NCBI GenBank assembly: GCA_030549775.1
Contig: CM060172.1
Span: 123,927,122-123,991,121, forward strand
Origin: Tamarix chinensis
Lineage: Eukaryota; Streptophyta; Magnoliopsida; Caryophyllales; Tamaricaceae
Direction of reading: 5' to 3'
Length of the DNA: 64,000 nucleotides
Shown here one piece after another: positions 1 to 10,061 of this stretch. The notes below the pieces were generated by a model. It saw only the letters and a program-made list of their open reading frames with translations. It did not search any database and was not told the origin of the DNA. Made by a program: the position numbers and the translations under genes. How positions within the stretch are numbered: the first letter of the stretch is position 1; each line of letters starts with the position of its first letter.

Positions 1-357
1 AAGATCCCTCAAGCTATCTATGTTTTCTTTCTCTCAAACGAAATAGTAAATGTATATTGTGGTCACTATTGCTCTCAACCAAAACACTTGTTTAAATTGG
101 AGAAAAAAAGTGTAATGTGCAATGAAAGAAATAAAAAAATTATAATTGTTCGTTGATGGACATTAAATATTATAACTATACATTCATGGGCAATAAATAA
201 TTTTTCATTGATGAGTTGTAAATAATGTAGTTATCTATTGATGGACGGTAAATAATGTAATTATATATCAATGGTCAATTCTTTAGTTTCTTCAAGTACT
301 TCAATTTTCACAATAAATGTTTCCATAATAAAATTGATTTGAGGTAACAATTCAACA
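1..357 (-). mobile_element. Copia element 1: partial 3' LTR
   Basis: Read on the minus strand, a short polypurine tract (GGTGGAGAT) is followed at once by TGTTGAATTG, the usual copia arrangement of polypurine tract then LTR start TGTTG. The LTR therefore begins at 357 and runs off the window at 1. It is AT-rich, with an imperfect short repeat containing CATCAATG / TTACATTATTTAC around 150-260. The LTR's other end lies outside the window, so length and target duplication cannot be judged. Confidence 0.65.
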
Positions 358-369
358 ATCTCCACCTTT
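358..369 (-). other. Copia element 1 polypurine tract
   Basis: Minus strand reads AAAGGTGGAGAT directly before the LTR start TGTTGAA. In copia elements this is the site that primes plus-strand DNA synthesis. Its position between the RNase H end and the LTR fits. Confidence 0.6.
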
Positions 370-419
370 AACTTGAATCACCTTACACATTATTGTCATG
401 AACCTTGAAGGATAATCAA

Positions 420-1078
420 ATTTTGTGAGAGCCGCCTAATTCCAATAAATTCTTGAACTTAGCTATAAAAAGAAGCTTTGCAACCATGCCTGCAGGATTA
501 TCCAATCTGTGAACTTTCTTTATGACAATATCTCCCACAATAACAACATCTTTGATAAAATGAGATATGACATCAATGTGCTTGGTCTTCAAATGATAAG
601 CATCATTCTTGGTAAAAAAAAAATAGCACTTTGACTATGTAAAAACACAATGGTAGTATATGGTGCAACAACAAGCTTGATAACTAGATCTCGCAGCCAA
701 ATAGCTTCTTTCACACATTCCATAGCTGTAGTATATTATGCTTTTCTAACTGATAAGGCAACAATTTTGTCCAACAAATAACACTAAAACATAGTGTGAA
801 GATATAATTAGGCATAAACCTATGTGTATCTAAGTTAGTGGCATAATCTGAATTGGTAAAACCAACAACATCATTGGTTAGTGCCTTAAATACCAAACCA
901 ATATATGAGGAGCACTTCAAATAACATAGCATCCACTTGATTGCGTTCCAATGGCCATTTCCAATGTTTTGCATAACCGACGTCTCACCATACTCATAGC
1001 ATAAGCTAGAGTAAGTCCCCCTTTTTTTTCTCTATCTTGGGACAAATCTTGGATGAAAATTTAAAGTGAACAACTAGA
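420..1078 (-). pseudogene. Copia pol 3' end: RT tail and RNase H, broken
   Basis: The minus strand encodes the C-terminal part of a Ty1/copia polyprotein. Around 1075-1040 it reads ICPKIEKKK, like the linker before the copia RT-RNase H region; around 1015-985 LAYAMSMVRR matches the '(I/L)AYAV..VSR' segment. An 87-codon frame (974-711) contains HWNAIKWMLCYLK, GFTNSDYA and a degenerate FTL...ICWTKL, which are copia RNase H hallmarks. Further down KTKHIDVISHFI and VHRLDNPAGMVAK match the conserved 'TKHIDVRYHF' and 'NPADMLTK' end of the enzyme. Frames shift between these blocks and stops occur, so it is dead. Most of pol (protease, integrase, most of RT) is absent. Confidence 0.85.
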
Positions 1079-1091
1079 GGTGTAGAAATAT

Positions 1092-1350
1092 GTTCTTTTA
1101 AGGGTATATATTAATATTAAAGCAATTCAGAATTGAGTGATGTGGAAAAGTATACAAGAGTAAGGAAATAAAATAAAATAAGAAAGAACCTAAAGTGAAA
1201 ATAAGAACACACAAATTTAAATGATTCACCAACTGTGGGTTATAACCATGAATGACAACAAGTGAATAAAATTACTATATAGAGAAAGAAGTACAAGAAT
1301 ATCCTTAATTCAGCTAGGGATTAGATATATCTCAAACTCTCAATGTTTTT
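1092..1350 (-). repeat. Second copy of the copia LTR 3' portion, lying inside the element
   Basis: This segment resembles 2015-2275 through its length. Both contain AAGGGTATATA at the low-coordinate end, AGAACACACAAATTTA, a TTCACCAACTGTGGG / TTACTCAACGTGGGAC block and a 'TGACAAC(A)AG..AATAAA' block. The block with a 'TTTA.GTGGTTCACC' flavour is a common copia R/U5 signature in plants. Finding it between gag and RNase H, not at an element end, shows that two copies of the element were joined by deletion or rearrangement. Confidence 0.55.
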
Positions 1351-1379
1351 GAATTTAAAGCATTCAAAAAATTCCATTC

Positions 1380-1998
1380 CCGATTTTTTGCAATCACTTT
1401 AACAGACAAGCCCTCGACTTTGTGATCAAAACAAATCTCAAGGTCAAATTTCTTTTTCAAAGATAAATTAACATCCTCAAAAGAAAGGGTATCATTATTC
1501 CCATAACATATAATTTCTTAAAAGTCCTTAAAAGTAGATAGCAAAAAGATAACTAATAAATAACTCTTATTCTCACCATCAATTTTCACATCTGGATTCT
1601 CTAGATCAATAATAATTGAATTAAATTTATCTAGATGGGATCAAATAGTAGTATTTTCTACTATACACAGAGTATATACACGTTCCTTGAAACAAAGCTT
1701 CTTCACTAGACTCTTAGTTGTTCTATAAAGTGATTCAAGCTTGAGCTAAAGTCAATGAACAAATTCTCACAAAACCTCCTTAGACAATGACAATGGGATT
1801 GCTGATAGCACCTTCTCATATAATTTATCCCATTGCTCATCAGTCATAGTCTTAAGCTTATTGGATTTGCCTTCCAAAACCTTCTTCAATCTATTTTAGA
1901 TAAGCACAACCTTTCTCTAGAATCTCTAAATACTAAAATAGATATTGCCATCAAACTTCTTGATGTCAAGTTTGGTAACTATAGACATCTCGAACACA
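1380..1998 (-). pseudogene. Copia gag (UBN2-type), broken
   Basis: Minus-strand translation gives a recognisable copia gag. Starting next to the primer site it reads MSIVTKLDIKKFDGN, then KLKTMTDEQWDKLYEKVLSA and IPLSLSKEVL, which fit the '(K)FDG.N...W...M' and 'W..LD.KAL..I.L.LS..VL' pattern. Further on come HLDKFNSIIIDLENPDVKID and DTLSFEDVNLSLKKKFDLE, matching 'HL..FN.II..L...G..I' and 'TLSLEDV...L'. It ends with EGLSVK. Several in-frame stops and shifts interrupt it. The frame stops near 1380, before any CCHC zinc knuckle. No protease or integrase follows. Confidence 0.8.
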
Positions 1999-2000
1999 AA

Positions 2001-2012
2001 ACTCTGATACTA
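2001..2012 (-). other. Copia element 1 tRNA primer binding site
   Basis: The minus strand reads TAGTATCAGAGT, one or two changes from TGGTATCAGAGC, which is complementary to plant initiator-Met tRNA. It lies just upstream of the gag start and just after an LTR end reading CCCTTACA. This fixes the element's orientation. Confidence 0.7.
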
Positions 2013-2014
2013 CT

Positions 2015-2280
2015 TGTAAGGGTATATACTAATGTGGAAGTAATTCAAGAACGATTAATGTGGAGTACTATATAGGATTTAAGAAATAAATTTTGAAAAT
2101 CAAGAACCAAAAGTAACAAGAACACACAAATTTATGTAGTTTACTCAACGTGGGACATGTACACCAACGATGACAAGCAAATAAATTTACTATGTAAATA
2201 AATAAATATTATAGAAAATCTTCATTTGAATGGAAGATTATAAATCTTTCAAACTCTCATCTACTTAATTACCAAGTATT
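2015..2280 (-). mobile_element. Copia element 1: 3' part of the 5' LTR
   Basis: Upstream of the primer site on the minus strand, the LTR ends in ATACCCTTACA at 2015. The same sequence class is repeated at 1092-1350. The LTR start (TGTTGAATTG as in the 3' LTR) was not found above 2280, so the upper limit is only where similarity to the internal copy fades. Confidence 0.5.
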
Positions 2281-3174
2281 TGATCACAACCCCGTAATTC
2301 TTAATACTGATTGTTGTCACATTGAGTTCTTAGTTTGATGGGGGTGTTTTTTGTAGATGAATGGATAAACTTGTTTAGTTTTTCTTGTTACAATAGATGG
2401 TTCATGCTTTGCAATAACTTTTAGGAGCAGGGATACGTGTTATCTTATGGAAAAAGTATTTGTAGTGTTTGAGACTTTGTTTCCAAATACTTAATAGATA
2501 CATAGGGAAATAGATCATTATAACTCTTGGATGACAAGTCTTTTTTGGTTTTTTTGTAATATATTTTGATTTGTCAAAAAAAAAAGAACAAGATAAAAAG
2601 TGAAGAAACAATTGTAACATTAGGCCAACACACTTTTTGGTTCATTAAAATTTGTTTGGAATAATATATATTCACCAAATATTGGTAGCCAGTATGTTGT
2701 AATAGATGTTAGATGAGTATAGAATGTGCAAGATCTTTTATTACTAGTGATGAAACTTGGGGAGGTTTACATGCAATAGTTGAAGCAATAAGTGATTGGG
2801 AAAGTAATTAATGAGAATGATTGATTAAGAGAACTGCAACATCTAAAATCAGGAATGTCCATTGAGAGCTAGTGCCTTTCAATATAAATATACAGTGATT
2901 GTATTGAAAATGTATTGAAAATGGAAACTTAGGCCCATTAATTTGCACATAACAAACAAATTGTTATAAGACATGCTGAAACCATTAAATAAATATATAT
3001 TATATATGAGACATATCTCCCCTAGAGAGAATGGATTCTGAGCAGATGGGATTGAGAAAACATATGACTATATCCATGAAATTATTCTCATTTATGATCA
3101 GTTATTACTCTGGATGTGTTTCTTTGTCAAATTCAATTCATCTTACCATTTTAAGTATGATGAAAGAATATGCT
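2281..3174. other. AT-rich stretch without recognised content
   Basis: No domain, RNA gene or clear repeat recognised. There is a short run of A near 2577 and an AT dinucleotide run near 2990-3010. By position it lies between copia element 1 and the outermost solo LTR B3. Once B3 is removed it is continuous with 60575-60617, the internal side of the second copia primer site, so it could be decayed copia leader sequence. That is inference only. Confidence 0.4.
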
Positions 3175-3870
3175 CATTTTGTAATACCTTATTTCTCATA
3201 AACCTTAATAAAGAACATTATTGCAACTTGATATGTTTTGTGAATCTGATCATATAAGCTATAGGTGGATAATATATGTTGGGTGTGTTAATTATGTATG
3301 TTTGGGTTAGGGTTGAAGATGGATTAGGTTAAATAGTTCAAATATGGAATATTAGAATTTTGGTGTTGGGCGGTTGACTCGAGACTGTGGGTCGGATAAT
3401 CAGGCATTATGTAACACCCCCAAAAAATTACAATTGAAAATTTTCATTTAATTAAAACAAACACAAGCACAGGAGTGCTACTGTCATGATCAATATAAGC
3501 CCGGCCTTCGGCCGGTCTCGTACCAACCACAAGGGTAAAGATAATTTCATAAGGATATTAAACAACTTAAAACAAAGATAAAACTGAAATATTCATAACA
3601 TAGAAGTTAGAGTGTGTGTTAAAAGTTATACAACCCAATAAAGTACTTAATCAAATTCCCACAAAGGGTAAAAAGGTATAGTACAATAAAACAAAAATAA
3701 AATGATACATAAGTAAACTGAAGAAAGAGGGAGAGAGAGAGTCCAGCCAACATCGCTCTCGATTCTCCATGCCCAGTCCAAAGCTCAACTCTTGGTCCCA
3801 CCCGATGCCTCATAAGTATCATAAGCATCGAATATGGTATCTCCTACCTGCACAAACTCAGAAGGGCCCT

Positions 3871-3929
3871 CTGCTCGTGTGAATGAGCAGCACCCATGAA
3901 ACAGGTAGTCAGTATTCTATGTATTGAAT
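3871..3929 (-). other. Triple-hairpin module of LTR A1, partly decayed
   Basis: Contains CTGCTC...GAGCAG (stem of six) followed by a CACCC...GGGTG equivalent that has decayed on one arm, then a weakened copy of the TCAGTACG/CGTACTGA hairpin. The better-preserved versions are in A3, A4 and A5. Confidence 0.5.
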
Positions 3930-4477
3930 AAGGTAACCATGCAGCTAAGGCCATACACAGAAAGGTATATAATACAAGTATGATCATACAGATAAACATA
4001 CAAGCAATGCAAATTGTAGAGGCCGTATTATAGTCCGGTTAAACTCATTCGCTAGATCTCTGGTCAATATGCTCATTTTACACCATGATCTTTATAAGTC
4101 CATGCGAGTACGAGAACCCCACAATTATAGCCGATAAATCGGAAACGTACAAGGTAGAACCACCTATTCACTATTATATGCTCGTGGATCGGTCTCTAGG
4201 GCAAGATGCTCCTGGCCACTATTATGCTAGTGGATCGGTCTGGCCCTAACTCTTATAGTGCTTCACTGTAAGTACTTAGTGTCTTTCCCATATCTTATCA
4301 TAACTTAAGGTTTAGTTCATTGAACTCGGGATCCCCCCACTATTATAGCCAGTGGATCAGAAACTTACAGGACAGAATGTAATACCCCAAAATTTACTAC
4401 CGAAAAATTTTGTTTAAATAAAAAGGTTTAACACAAGTGAAATAATAAAACCATAAATTCAGGGGGCATTACTGCCA

Positions 4478-4523
4478 CACTTAGTACCAGACCGGTTCAC
4501 TCCTACAGTTCCAGTACTAAGTG
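4478..4523 (-). other. 3'-terminal hairpin module of LTR A2
   Basis: Outer arms CACTTAGTAC and GTACTAAGTG pair perfectly over ten bases around a loop holding a smaller ACCGG...CAGTT element. The module sits about 100 bases from the LTR end and is followed by GCTAAGGCTAAA, also conserved in A3, A6 and B1. Confidence 0.7.
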
Positions 4524-4864
4524 CTAAGGCTAAACAAGGTTAACATCAAACACAAGTCATTACTAAAATAATAAGAATCCATTAGAGGACTCCCTCATAG
4601 TCATACAGAAATCAGAGTGCGATTTAGAATTACAATCCAAAGAGTAAGTGAATATAGTTTTTCAAAAACATAAAACACCGTAAGATGTCACATAACTTAA
4701 ATAAAACAATACATGGTCAATTCAAAAGAAAAATAGAGTCTGGTTGAGTCGCTCTCAATCCCCAAGTTAGGTCTAGGCTCAACGCTCAGCCTCGTCCAAT
4801 GCCTTGTAGGTGTTTTAGGCATCGAAGGCGTCGTCCTCTACCTGCACAAACTTAAATGGGTCTT

Positions 4865-4920
4865 CTGCTCGTGGGAATAAACAACACCCATGAAACAAGT
4901 GATCAGTACGTTATGTACTA
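4865..4920 (-). other. Triple-hairpin module of LTR A2
   Basis: Three adjacent short dyads as in the other A copies: CTGCTC with a decayed partner, CACCC...AAGTG, and TCAGTACG followed by a TGTACTA arm. The second and third are weakened by transitions typical of aged, methylated DNA. Confidence 0.5.
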
Positions 4921-5070
4921 AGTAAGGTAACCATGTGCTAAGGCCAAACATACAAAAACATACAATGTAGCATACATGACATGACCATATAGGCAGCTCA
5001 CAGTAATATAGATGATGAAGGCCGGCTATGGTCCAAATAGGCTTATTCTTTATATCTCTGGTAAATATAG

Positions 5071-6617
5071 TGATAGATGAGATTTATAGATTATTTTCAT
5101 GCTTAAAAATGTCATTTATCTCTCATTAATTCTATTAGATTTAATCTTTTCGTCAAGTTTTCCTCCTTTGAATAGATTTTACAGGAAAGAAAAAATTTGA
5201 GGAAATTCAAGGAGAAATCAATGAAAAGAAGAAATCAAGCGAAGAACACATCAAGAAATGTTGAATCAAGGAGAGCAAAGTTGGAAAGGGAGCAAATAAA
5301 TGAAGAGAAGCTATGCTGAAACTTCAAAAGGAATGTAGTGGAAGAATCGAAAACACGGCACCCCCGTGTTTCATAAACACGGGCCGTGTTAATTATCTCG
5401 AGCATTGATTTTAAAATCTCTGTAGGCAAAACAGTTGGAAGAAAACACGGGGGTCCAGTGTTTCCAAAACACGGACCGTGTTTCCATTTAAAATTTTGTA
5501 ACTGTCCGCGCGACCTGTTTATGATATATTTCTATCTCAAAACAGGGTTCGGGATGGAGGGAACGAATCGAAACAATTTGGAATGTATTTTCTTCCTCTA
5601 TTCCTCTAGAATATACATGTAATGCACAATTCCAACTTTTTGATCTTCTTGAATTCTAGTGATCAATTGACAATCTGCACTTCAATTGATAAGTCTTCTC
5701 CATTCCTTTATGAATTTCAGTCTCTTCATTTTTGGTAAATATAAGTAGATTATCTGTGATTATACTTGTGTTCATTCTATTGTCATCTTATTGTATCAAT
5801 AGTAGATTTTGTAAATGTGTTGTTGTTATTAATTTTCAATGTTTATATGTAATTGTGTGATTTTAAAATATGCAGATGTTTGAGTAATTTGAACAGGGTA
5901 GGATGATTTGAGGATGGAATTATATCCTAATTACAATAGCATATTTTGAATGTTTGATTCTAGATGAAGTTTAATTGAATTAGTGGATCGAATTGAATGA
6001 TTCCGTATCATAGATTAAGATTTTTGAACTAATTATATTGATCACCTATTTATTTTAGAACTTAATCTTTGCTAAGGCAATGCAATTAACCCGTACTTGT
6101 TAATTAATTTGTCTAAAGTAGCAAGAAGATTAATTGTTAATCTTATCCATTAATTTGTGTAATTGCATAATCCAAGCTTATGTGATTATGATTGTAGTTG
6201 GCTGCTTTTCGTTCATAATGCTACCATTAATTGAATCTAGCATTCGTAACCTAGGTTATTAAATGGTTAGAAAATAAATTGAGAGCATATTCAATTTATT
6301 AAGGTAAAGAGGAAGTAAGGGAATTTCCTAAAGTCAACATTAAATCGTTTAGAATCATTCTTCTTATTTGAATGTTTGGTATTCTGATTCCATCATCAAT
6401 TCATTCCTCCCCTATTTATCAATTAGTGATTAAGACTTAGTATAATTAGATTTAGTATCAGAATCAATGACATTTTATAAATGGGGTTATAACATCAATA
6501 ACAAAATCTGTGATTAAAATGTCATTCCTTGTGGGTTCGATTCCTATTTACCATATACTACGTATTTGGAAGTTAGGATTTATTTAATAAATTTGTTGTA
6601 TTGACTACAGTGCATCA
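5071..6617. mobile_element. Solo LTR-like insertion D (1547 bp) inside A2
   Basis: Comparing A2 with A1 and A3, the sequence ATCTCTGGTAAATA is split from ATTCGATTCACATCATAG by 1547 foreign bases. The insert begins TGATAGATGAG and ends CAGTGCATCA (TG...CA). Flanks are TATAG (5066-5070) and TATAT (6618-6622), a five-base TSD with one change. It has no coding capacity. Near its right end it carries GTGGGTTCGATTCC, and near its left end paired CACGG hairpins (5350-5487), both of which I associate with Ty3/gypsy LTRs in plants. Family is not settled. Confidence 0.72.
5350..5487. repeat. Duplicated CACGG hairpin pairs in element D
   Basis: Two similar blocks, about 5350-5391 and 5441-5487. Each holds two short palindromes: AACACGGCACCCCCGTGTT then AAACACGGGCCGTGTT in the first, and ACACGGGGGTCCAGTGTT then AAACACGGACCGTGTTT in the second. 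Stems are six or seven bases with short loops. Confidence 0.7.
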
Positions 6618-6649
6618 TATATTCGATTCACATCATAGTCTTTATCAAT

Positions 6650-6965
6650 CCATGCGAGTTCGGGAACCCCACTATTATAGCCGGTGGACCGGTCATATAG
6701 GGAAAAATGCTCCTGACCACTAGTATTCGCCGGTGGACTGGTCATGCAGGGCAAAACGCTCCTGGCCACTATTATTTGTCGGTGGACCGGTCTAGCCCCA
6801 ACTCACATTGTGTTTCACTGTAATTACTTCGTATCTTTCCCATGTCTTATCATCATTACGTTTGGTTTTTTGAGCATGGAAACCCCCACTATTATAGCTG
6901 GTAGATCAGTCATGTAGGACAAAATGTGCTTGGCGACTATTATTCACCAGTGGACCAGTATGGGC
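6650..6965 (-). repeat. CCACTATTATAGCCGGTGG repeats of LTR A2
   Basis: Five copies of a motif close to CCACTATTATAGCCGGTGG, mostly followed by ACCGGTC and spaced by linkers containing GGGCAAAACGCTCCTGG. Equivalent arrays occur in A1 (4105-4377 and 10941-11010), A3, A4, A5, A6 and A7. Confidence 0.8.
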
Positions 6966-8439
6966 CAGGATCAATAATCTTTCTCTTTAAATGGATAATA
7001 TCTTATTCGTGTCTTATTCAATAAGTATTTCACCCTATACATGTATGTCACCAACATTCTACTTCAATCCTCTCAAGGGGGGCCGTCCCATATCGTGAGA
7101 CTCCTGTGCCCCTTATCACGCCCTGACATCCATTCCCCCTTACACTTACACATAATTAAAACCAACTCCTAAGGGTGTGGGTTAAGGCCCAACACCTCAT
7201 GACATCAAACTCCATCTACTATCACCCTCTTGGGTTTTTCCTTGAAAACCCTAATTGGACCTATGTGGTCCAACTTCCTCTCACTTACACTACCATTAAT
7301 TCATTTATCACCCCACACCTTATCTCATTTAGATCCAATCCCAAGTCATATTACTTTACCCCTCGATTCCACATGTGACCGAAAAACCCTAGTTGGTCAC
7401 TTCAACCATAGTACATTTCTTCTCCCACAAGTAACCTCGCTCTTTTTCACCAAATATCTCTTCTCTCCCATGGCACCCATACTCACCCCTTATATAATAA
7501 ATTTCCACTCTTAACCCATGCTCCACTCTCCCTTAATTGTTTTTACTTCCACAATTTTTTTAGATTACTGCTTCCTCCCAAAACCCTAATCGGGTCCCTT
7601 ATACACCCTTACACTAACATGTGTACTATTTTTCATCCCAAGTCTCTAATCACTCCACAACTCTCCCCTAATCTTATTTACACCCTAAAACAACTTTTCT
7701 CACGTAAAGATCATCCCCTTACAAGTTTTATCCACCCCATGCAAACTCTCGAAGTCCCCATGCATAGTTCTCATCTCTCATTCATTCCTCTTTATTCTGC
7801 TCTCATGGATCATGAGGTAGTTTGGTCAACCTCATATCCCCCTTAGTGAACTCACTTTCTATTTTCTTTCTTTTTATCCTTTATTCCCATATCATATTAT
7901 CAATTGTCCTAACATGCATGTCCTATAGGGTCATGTCATATCACATCAATATCACCATATATACATATCATACTCATGCCATAAGGAAACACACAAGCAT
8001 ACCTCAACTCCAAGTTGCACTACACATAAAATAAGTTAATGACAATCATACGATACATGACATAGCATGATATATAGCATCCAAGGCATACAAGTCACAC
8101 AACACATATGGCCTTAGCTACACCCTTACCTAAAATGACTCCGGGCTTGGATCACATTCCTACGCCTCCTTAGGGTTTTGGCTTGATTCACCTATAAGGG
8201 GAAAATAGTATGGGTTAATCTCTCTCTTACCAAAGATTGTCATTATTTCTACCCTACTCTTATCATATTCTACTATTAGGGTTAATAATGATAATAGTTT
8301 TATAATTAAAAGTGGGGTTATTATTCTTAAAATAATTAATCATGCTACTACTAACCAAAATAAGTCTTAGTAGCCATTATGGTTTATGTTAAAGTAGTCA
8401 TAGTGATATTCATAGTATTAAAGGTAGTAGCTTTAATAT

Positions 8440-8775
8440 TACTAATAATATTATTATTATTATTAGTTTTAGTGATAATGCTAATATCGACCCAAACCCT
8501 AGTAGTAGTAATAATAATAGTATTATTAGTATTATAGAAGTGGTGACTATAATGATTCTTATATTAATAATGCTAGTACTGATAATAGGTTAGTGAATAT
8601 AAAATATTGACAAAAGACAAGTTAACAATAATAATATTTATAGTAATATTAAATAATAATAATAATAATAATAATAACAACAATAATATGAATAATAGTT
8701 ATCATCTTAAGGATAATACTAATGAAGGGTCTTAGTGATAATGTGGTCAAGTATAATAGAATAATAATAATAATG

Positions 8776-8859
<84 letters not shown>

Positions 8860-8893
8860 TTGATGATGATAATAATAATAATAATAATAATAA

Positions 8894-8943
<50 letters not shown>

Positions 8944-9064
8944 ATAATGTTAAACATAATAAGGATAATAATCAAAAAGAGTAATAGTAATATAAGAGTC
9001 CCAACATTTACACTAATAATAAAAGTGATAATGGCCAAGTTAGTATTAATAGTATTAGTAAGAA

Positions 9065-9145
<81 letters not shown>

Positions 9146-9370
9146 AGTAGTAGTAGTAATAATAATAATATTAATAATAATAATAAAGATATTATATTAA
9201 TACTAAATTTGTAGCCTTTTAAATGATAATACCATAATTATAATTATTTTCGAAGTTAGGTTAGATTGTAAGAGTGGTAACGTAGTAGTAGTTGTAGTAG
9301 TAGTAGTAGTAGTAGTAGTAATAATAATAATAACACAACATTAATATTATTATTATTATTATTAAGGGTA
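8440..9370 (-). repeat. Compound trinucleotide microsatellite region of LTR A2
   Basis: Long runs of AAT/TAA alternate with GAT (about 8807-8870 and 9112-9144) and TAG (about 8893-8944 and 9293-9332), separated by degenerate versions of the same triplets. Open frames of 115-129 codons across here translate to runs of Met, Ile, Val and Thr and are not genes. Confidence 0.95.
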
Positions 9371-9419
9371 ATACTATTAATATTACTAAAAAAAAATTAA
9401 CACTTTTATAAAAAGAGTT

Positions 9420-10040
9420 TAAGGGCTGGGGAAATTAGAATACCACCTAGGGTTGGTGGTGGAACTGGCAGCAACGCATGGCGGCGACGGTGGTGGCGGT
9501 GGAGGAGGAAGAGGGGTGGAGAGATGGGGGTATAGGCTATAGGAGAGGGAATGATAGGGTGTTTGAGGTGGTGGAAGGTGTCTCAGGTGGAGAGGGGTGG
9601 AATGGAGGTGGTGGTGCAGCCGAAAGTGGTGGCACATGGCGGTTGGTGCGGTGGATAAAGGTGGTGGAAGCTGGAGAAGGTAGAAGGAGAGGGAGGCAGG
9701 GAGAGATGGAGGTATGGGAAGGTAGGGTAAAGTCCCCTGGTTGTTTTGGAGGGTGGAGGAGGTGTTGGTTGCCGTGAAATTGGCAGCAGACGGTGGCACG
9801 AGGGGTGACAAGAGGTTAAAGTGGGCTGATCGGGATGGTGATTTTACACCGCCGGGGTGGCTCATGCAGGGCAAGGCAAGGGAGGAGGGTGGGTTAGTTT
9901 TGTAGAGGGCGGTGCAGGGAACATTTTTGGTGGGCAGCGTTGGTGGCAGCAATCATTGGCAATGGTAGAATGAAGGTCTGATCAGGCGGTGGTGCAAGGT
10001 CAGGATTTTCTGGGTTGCGAAAACAGAAGCTCAACCCAGG
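9420..10040 (-). other. GC-rich leader of LTR A2 with a Pro/Ser-rich open frame
   Basis: On the sense strand downstream of the TATA box lies a CT- and CCACC-rich block with an open frame of 177 codons (9952-9419). A3 and A5 keep related peptide strings (PCMSHPGGVKSPSRS, PCTSHPSRAKSPSQS and PCTSHPGSVKSPSRS, and TTNPRWY near the end), but the blocks lie in different frames in different copies. I read this as an untranslated leader conserved at nucleotide level, not a protein. Confidence 0.5.
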
Positions 10041-10048
10041 CCGCCAAT

Positions 10049-10061
10049 GGGGTATTTATAG
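10049..10061 (-). promoter_or_regulatory. TATA box of LTR A2
   Basis: Minus strand reads CTATAAATACCCC. The same motif occurs at the same relative place, about 0.9-1.1 kb inside the 5' end of the LTR, in A1, A3, A4 and A5. Upstream is a CT-rich block and then an AT-rich U3. This is the expected site of the retrotransposon promoter. Confidence 0.75.

Noticed and set aside
3501..3515. CCGGCCTTCGGCCGG as a transcription terminator
   Set aside because: A rho-independent terminator has no meaning in a plant nuclear LTR and no T-run follows; it is noted only as a local palindrome of A1.
8649..9069. Open frames on both strands with runs of Ile, Met, Val and Thr
   Set aside because: Direct translations of AAT, GAT and AGT microsatellites; the same applies to 14354-14868 and 16978-17334.
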